DNA from: CAZCQG01 sp964500775
GTDB taxonomy: Bacteria > Campylobacterota > Campylobacteria > Campylobacterales > CAZCQG01
DNA: 64,000 nt
Assembly: GCA_964500775.1 (NCBI GenBank)
Contig: CAZCQG010000003.1
Location: 22,227 to 86,226, forward strand
Direction: 5' to 3'
The first letter of the stretch is position 1, and each line of letters opens with the position of its first letter. Shown in pieces: positions 61,150 through 64,000 of this stretch. Below the pieces are notes generated by a model. That model was not told the origin of the DNA. It made no database searches and worked only from the letters and a program-made list of their open reading frames with translations. The position numbers and the translations under genes were made by a program.

Positions 61150-62709
61150 ATGTATTTTATGTGTATTGATGCCGGTACGGGCAGTATCCGAGCAGTGGTG
61201 ATCGATGCGTCGGGGAATCAGATCTCTATTGCTCAAGAGGAGTGGAGTCACAAACAAGAGATCGGTGTGCCGAATTCTATGAGTTTTGATTTTGAGAAAA
61301 ACTGGGAACTCACCGCAAAAGTCATTCGTGATGCTATCGCAAAGGGAGGGATTGATGCGGCTCAAATAGGCTATGTCACGGCTTCAAGTATGCGTGAGGG
61401 GATAGTCTTATACGATAAAAACGGAGAAGCTCTCTGGGGCGTGGCAAACGTAGATGCGAGAGCGAGTGCGGAGGTGAAGTACCTCAAAGAGCATTTTTTC
61501 GGAATCGAAGAAGAATTTTATAAAGAATCGGGGCAAACATTTGCACTCGGCGCACTCCCGAGAATCCTTTGGGTAAAAAATAATCGCCCCGAGATATACG
61601 ACAAAATCGCCAAAGTCTCCATGATAAGCGACTGGGTCAATGCAAAACTCTGCGGCGTAATAGCTACCGATCCCTCAAACGGCGGGACTACTGGAATATT
61701 CTCGCTAAAAAATAGAACGTGGGCTATCCATCAGGCTTCCAAGGTAGGGCTCAAAGAGGATATTTTCCCCAAAGTCTATGAGAGCGGCGAAACTATCGGA
61801 GAGGTACACAAAGAAGCAAGTCAAGAATGTGGACTAAACGTCGGGACAAAAGTCGTCATGGGCGGAGGGGACGTGCAGCTCGGCTCTTTAGGACTGGGGG
61901 TGATAGCTTTAGGTGAAGCGGCGATTCTCGGAGGGACATTTTGGCAGCAAGTGGTAAATATCTCCGCAGATACTTTGCCTCCAAAAGATATGAGTATCAG
62001 AGTGAATCCGCACGTAGTACAGAGACAATCACAAGCCGAGGGAATCACGTTTTTTAGCGGGTACGCTATGCGGTGGTTCCGTGACGTATTTTGCAAAGCC
62101 GAAGTGCTCGAAGCGCAAAAAAGAGGCGTGGATGCGTATGTGGTGCTCGAAGAAGCCGCAAGTAAGAATCCCGTGGGAGCATACGGGATTCTCCCTATTT
62201 TTTCGGATGTGATGAATTACGGCAAATGGTATCACGCCGCCCCCTCGTTTTTAAATCTTTCGCTCGATACGCAAAAATGCACTATCGGCGCGCTTTTTAG
62301 GAGCTTGCAAGAAAACGCCGCGATCGTCAGCTTGTATAACTTAGAAAACATCGCGAGATTTTCAGGGGTAGAAATACAAGAGATAGTTTTTGCAGGCGGT
62401 GCGGCAAAAGGGTTTTTGTGGAGTCAAATAGTCTCCGATGCCATCGGAAAAGAGATAAAAATCCCCGTCGTCAAAGAGGCTACATCGCTCGGCGGAGCGA
62501 TGTTGTGCGCTATCGCGGCAAAAGAGTGCGCTACTCTACAAGAGGCAAAAGAGCGTTTTGTGAAGTGGGAAAAAACAATCACGCCGAATATGGGGAATCA
62601 TGCCCTATATCAAGATGTAAAAGAGAGATGGCGCAGCGCATATAAAAAAGAACTCACCAATGTAGACGAGGGGATTTGCACATCGATGTGGAAAGCCCCG
62701 GGATTATAA
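61150..62709 (+). CDS. lsrK: Autoinducer-2 kinase LsrK (FGGY family)
   Basis: 519 residues. FGGY kinase signatures are DAGTGSIRAV, SMREGIVLYD, VDARASAEV, GGGDVQLG (about 238), GGTFWQQVVN (about 258) and FAGGAAKGFLWSQ. The full length follows E. coli LsrK as I recall it, including a C-terminus ending WKAPGL. LsrK phosphorylates AI-2 (DPD) after uptake in enteric bacteria. There is no lsr transporter, LsrR, LsrF or LsrG here, only a cupin. A different ketose is possible. GGAG precedes the ATG. Confidence 0.85.
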   Translation: MYFMCIDAGTGSIRAVVIDASGNQISIAQEEWSHKQEIGVPNSMSFDFEKNWELTAKVIRDAIAKGGIDAAQIGYVTASSMREGIVLYDKNGEALWGVANVDARASAEVKYLKEHFFGIEEEFYKESGQTFALGALPRILWVKNNRPEIYDKIAKVSMISDWVNAKLCGVIATDPSNGGTTGIFSLKNRTWAIHQASKVGLKEDIFPKVYESGETIGEVHKEASQECGLNVGTKVVMGGGDVQLGSLGLGVIALGEAAILGGTFWQQVVNISADTLPPKDMSIRVNPHVVQRQSQAEGITFFSGYAMRWFRDVFCKAEVLEAQKRGVDAYVVLEEAASKNPVGAYGILPIFSDVMNYGKWYHAAPSFLNLSLDTQKCTIGALFRSLQENAAIVSLYNLENIARFSGVEIQEIVFAGGAAKGFLWSQIVSDAIGKEIKIPVVKEATSLGGAMLCAIAAKECATLQEAKERFVKWEKTITPNMGNHALYQDVKERWRSAYKKELTNVDEGICTSMWKAPGL

Positions 62710-62719
62710 AAGGAGCGAA

Positions 62720-63091
62720 ATGTATCTTACGAATGAAGCAGAACACGAATATAGATTTGGCGATCATGGTCCGAAATACCTCACAAACGGCACGACGAAC
62801 GTCGATATGGGCGTAGTGGTGATAACACCCAATGAATCGCATCCCTGTCACAAACACGAAAGACAAGAGGAATCGTTCCTCGCGCTAGAGGGGGAATGCG
62901 ACGTGTGGGTCAACGGAGAGCTTGTGGTATTAAAAGCGGGCGATTATCTTCGATGCGCTCCGGGCGAAGCCCATTTGTTTAATAACACGAGCGACAAGGA
63001 TTTCAAAGCCGTCTTCGTAAAAGCACCGCGACTGGAAGAGAAAGATAGCGTGTATATCGACTGGAAAATAGGAGAAGAATTTAATTTTTAG
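62720..63091 (+). CDS. Cupin-domain protein
   Basis: 123 residues. Cupin motif 1 is seen as HPCHKHERQEESFLALEGE and motif 2 as CAPGEAHLFNN, giving a small metal-binding barrel; the His/Glu ligands are present. Ten bases after lsrK with AAAGGAG before the ATG, so it should be cotranscribed. A role as isomerase, sensor or carrier for the LsrK substrate is inference. Its 3' end overlaps the convergent EamA gene by 11 bases. Confidence 0.88.
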   Translation: MYLTNEAEHEYRFGDHGPKYLTNGTTNVDMGVVVITPNESHPCHKHERQEESFLALEGECDVWVNGELVVLKAGDYLRCAPGEAHLFNNTSDKDFKAVFVKAPRLEEKDSVYIDWKIGEEFNF

Positions 63092-63959
63092 CGAGGGAAG
63101 GATTTGCGAGCAAAAGTCCTAAGCCCCCGATAATCACGAGCACCGCACCGAGAATCTGATTGATTCCTATCGCATCCCCCAAGATAAGATACGCCCAAAA
63201 CATCGTATAGACCGGTCCTAAAGCCGTCATAGAGGTGGCTTTTGTGATAGAGATGCGGTGAATAGCCTCGACCCAAAATATTTTTGAGATTCCAAACAAA
63301 ACAAAGCCATTGAGGAAAAGCATCCAAAACACCTCTTCTATCTCTAGAAAATTCGGCGGTTCGGAAATGGCAAATCCCAACAAAAAAAGTGTCGGCGCGG
63401 CGAAAGCGGTTCTAAACAAAAGGAGATATTCGGCACCCACCTCTTCTCGGGCAAGTTTTTGATATTTATTCGCAAACGGTGCGACCATTGCCGCTAAAAG
63501 GATGAACACATCCCCTTTATTGGGAATAAAACCCCCTTTGTAGACAATGGTAACCGCTCCGAGATTCATCAATAAAGCAAAGAAAATCCTCTTTTTGCCG
63601 AACGGTTCTTTTTTGAAAAAATTCAAAAAAAGGTAGGAAAAAAATATCTGCATAAAGAAAATAATAGAAGCATTCATCGCGCTTGTGTATTCGAGTCCAA
63701 GATACAGCAGGATAAAAAGCAACATAAGCAGAAAAGATGTTTTCAGTAAGTTGGAGTATGAGGAGGGGCTGGATAGGTGTTTTTTTCTAAAAAAGAACAG
63801 AAGCATAAAAAAAACAAGAGCGAAAAGATTGGAAATCGCAAGAGAGAAAATAGGCTTTATCGTCGAATATGAGAGGATGGTAAATACGGGAAAAAAACTC
63901 CAAAGAAACGTCTCCGCGAGGACAAACGCTTCCCCTTTTCTCTCTTTTGTGAGCGGCAC
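63081..63959 (-). CDS. EamA/DMT superfamily transporter
   Basis: 292 residues with about ten transmembrane helices in two EamA halves (about 8-135 and 150-285). Members export amino acids, nucleotides or other metabolites; the substrate is unknown. It starts with a GTG at 63959 with no clear ribosome site, and no nearby alternative start keeps the first helix. It is convergent with the cupin gene. Confidence 0.88.
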   Translation of the reverse strand: MPLTKERKGEAFVLAETFLWSFFPVFTILSYSTIKPIFSLAISNLFALVFFMLLFFFRKKHLSSPSSYSNLLKTSFLLMLLFILLYLGLEYTSAMNASIIFFMQIFFSYLFLNFFKKEPFGKKRIFFALLMNLGAVTIVYKGGFIPNKGDVFILLAAMVAPFANKYQKLAREEVGAEYLLLFRTAFAAPTLFLLGFAISEPPNFLEIEEVFWMLFLNGFVLFGISKIFWVEAIHRISITKATSMTALGPVYTMFWAYLILGDAIGINQILGAVLVIIGGLGLLLANPSLAKN

Positions 63960-63982
63960 GCGTTAGATTTTTACTGCAGAGG

Positions 63983-63998
63983 AGTAAGAATCCTTACT
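63983..63998. repeat. Small inverted repeat at the right edge
   Basis: AGTAAG and CTTACT flank AATC, giving a six-base stem. It lies upstream of the EamA start at the window edge. It could be a terminator of a neighbouring gene or an operator; the sequence beyond the edge is needed. Confidence 0.3.
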
Positions 63999-64000
63999 GA

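Overview
The window is a gene-dense chromosomal segment of a Campylobacterota (Epsilonproteobacteria) genome, most likely a free-living, chemolithotrophic-type relative of Sulfurimonas, Sulfurovum or Sulfuricurvum. The evidence is gene order remembered from Helicobacter and Campylobacter: serA-hypothetical-rpsA-ispH-aroA-pheT-pheS-HIT; rplI-hslV-hslU-era-csd6/pgp2; nadC-nadA-psd; and efp, fba and PEB4 close together. A lone XerH-type recombinase and an HWRQPL-type histidine kinase fit the same group. I cannot fix the genus without a search. I saw no rRNA, tRNA, CRISPR array, intact insertion sequence or prophage. No gene-free stretch exceeds about 230 bp.

Layout. 1-8.2 kb: an EAL-HDOD signalling protein, aconitase B, DnaJ, RecR, a small cytochrome c and a SulP anion transporter. 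8.2-13.6 kb: a three-gene sucrose operon (fructokinase, fused sucrose-phosphate synthase/phosphatase, sucrose synthase), an accessory metabolic module. 13.6-24.6 kb: alanine racemase, then the conserved serA-to-HIT block. 24.6-34.1 kb: a mosaic region. It holds a large beta-propeller plus helical protein, a LOG-like protein, ispG, proA, a tautomerase, an orphan ABC ATPase with no canonical start codon, a probable globin-coupled diguanylate cyclase, a methyltransferase, a thioesterase and a tandem Usp protein. 34.1-43.2 kb: a DEAD-box helicase, YgjP peptidase, a ferredoxin-thioredoxin-reductase-like/rhodanese fusion, L9, HslVU, Era, the Csd6/Pgp2 cell-shape peptidase, MscS and XerH. 43.2-46.3 kb: a lipoprotein hydrolase and an autotransporter. 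46.3-52.9 kb: a tightly overlapping eight-gene operon (bpt, psd, nadA, nadC, thiL, truD, htpX, cytochrome c lipoprotein). 53-64 kb: lytic transglycosylase, DJ-1, EF-P, dienelactone hydrolase, class II aldolase, PEB4-like PPIase, SDR, an orphan histidine kinase, an LsrK-type AI-2 kinase with a cupin, and an EamA transporter.

Functionally most of the window is housekeeping: translation, isoprenoid, aromatic, serine and NAD synthesis, proteostasis and envelope. The accessory parts that deserve a second look are the sucrose operon, the lone LsrK-cupin pair, the ATA-start ABC ATPase between a tautomerase and a diguanylate cyclase, the propeller-solenoid protein, and the FTR-like/rhodanese fusion. 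Several starts were moved from the longest open frame because a Shine-Dalgarno-like sequence or the family N-terminus favours an internal codon; this is stated for each gene.
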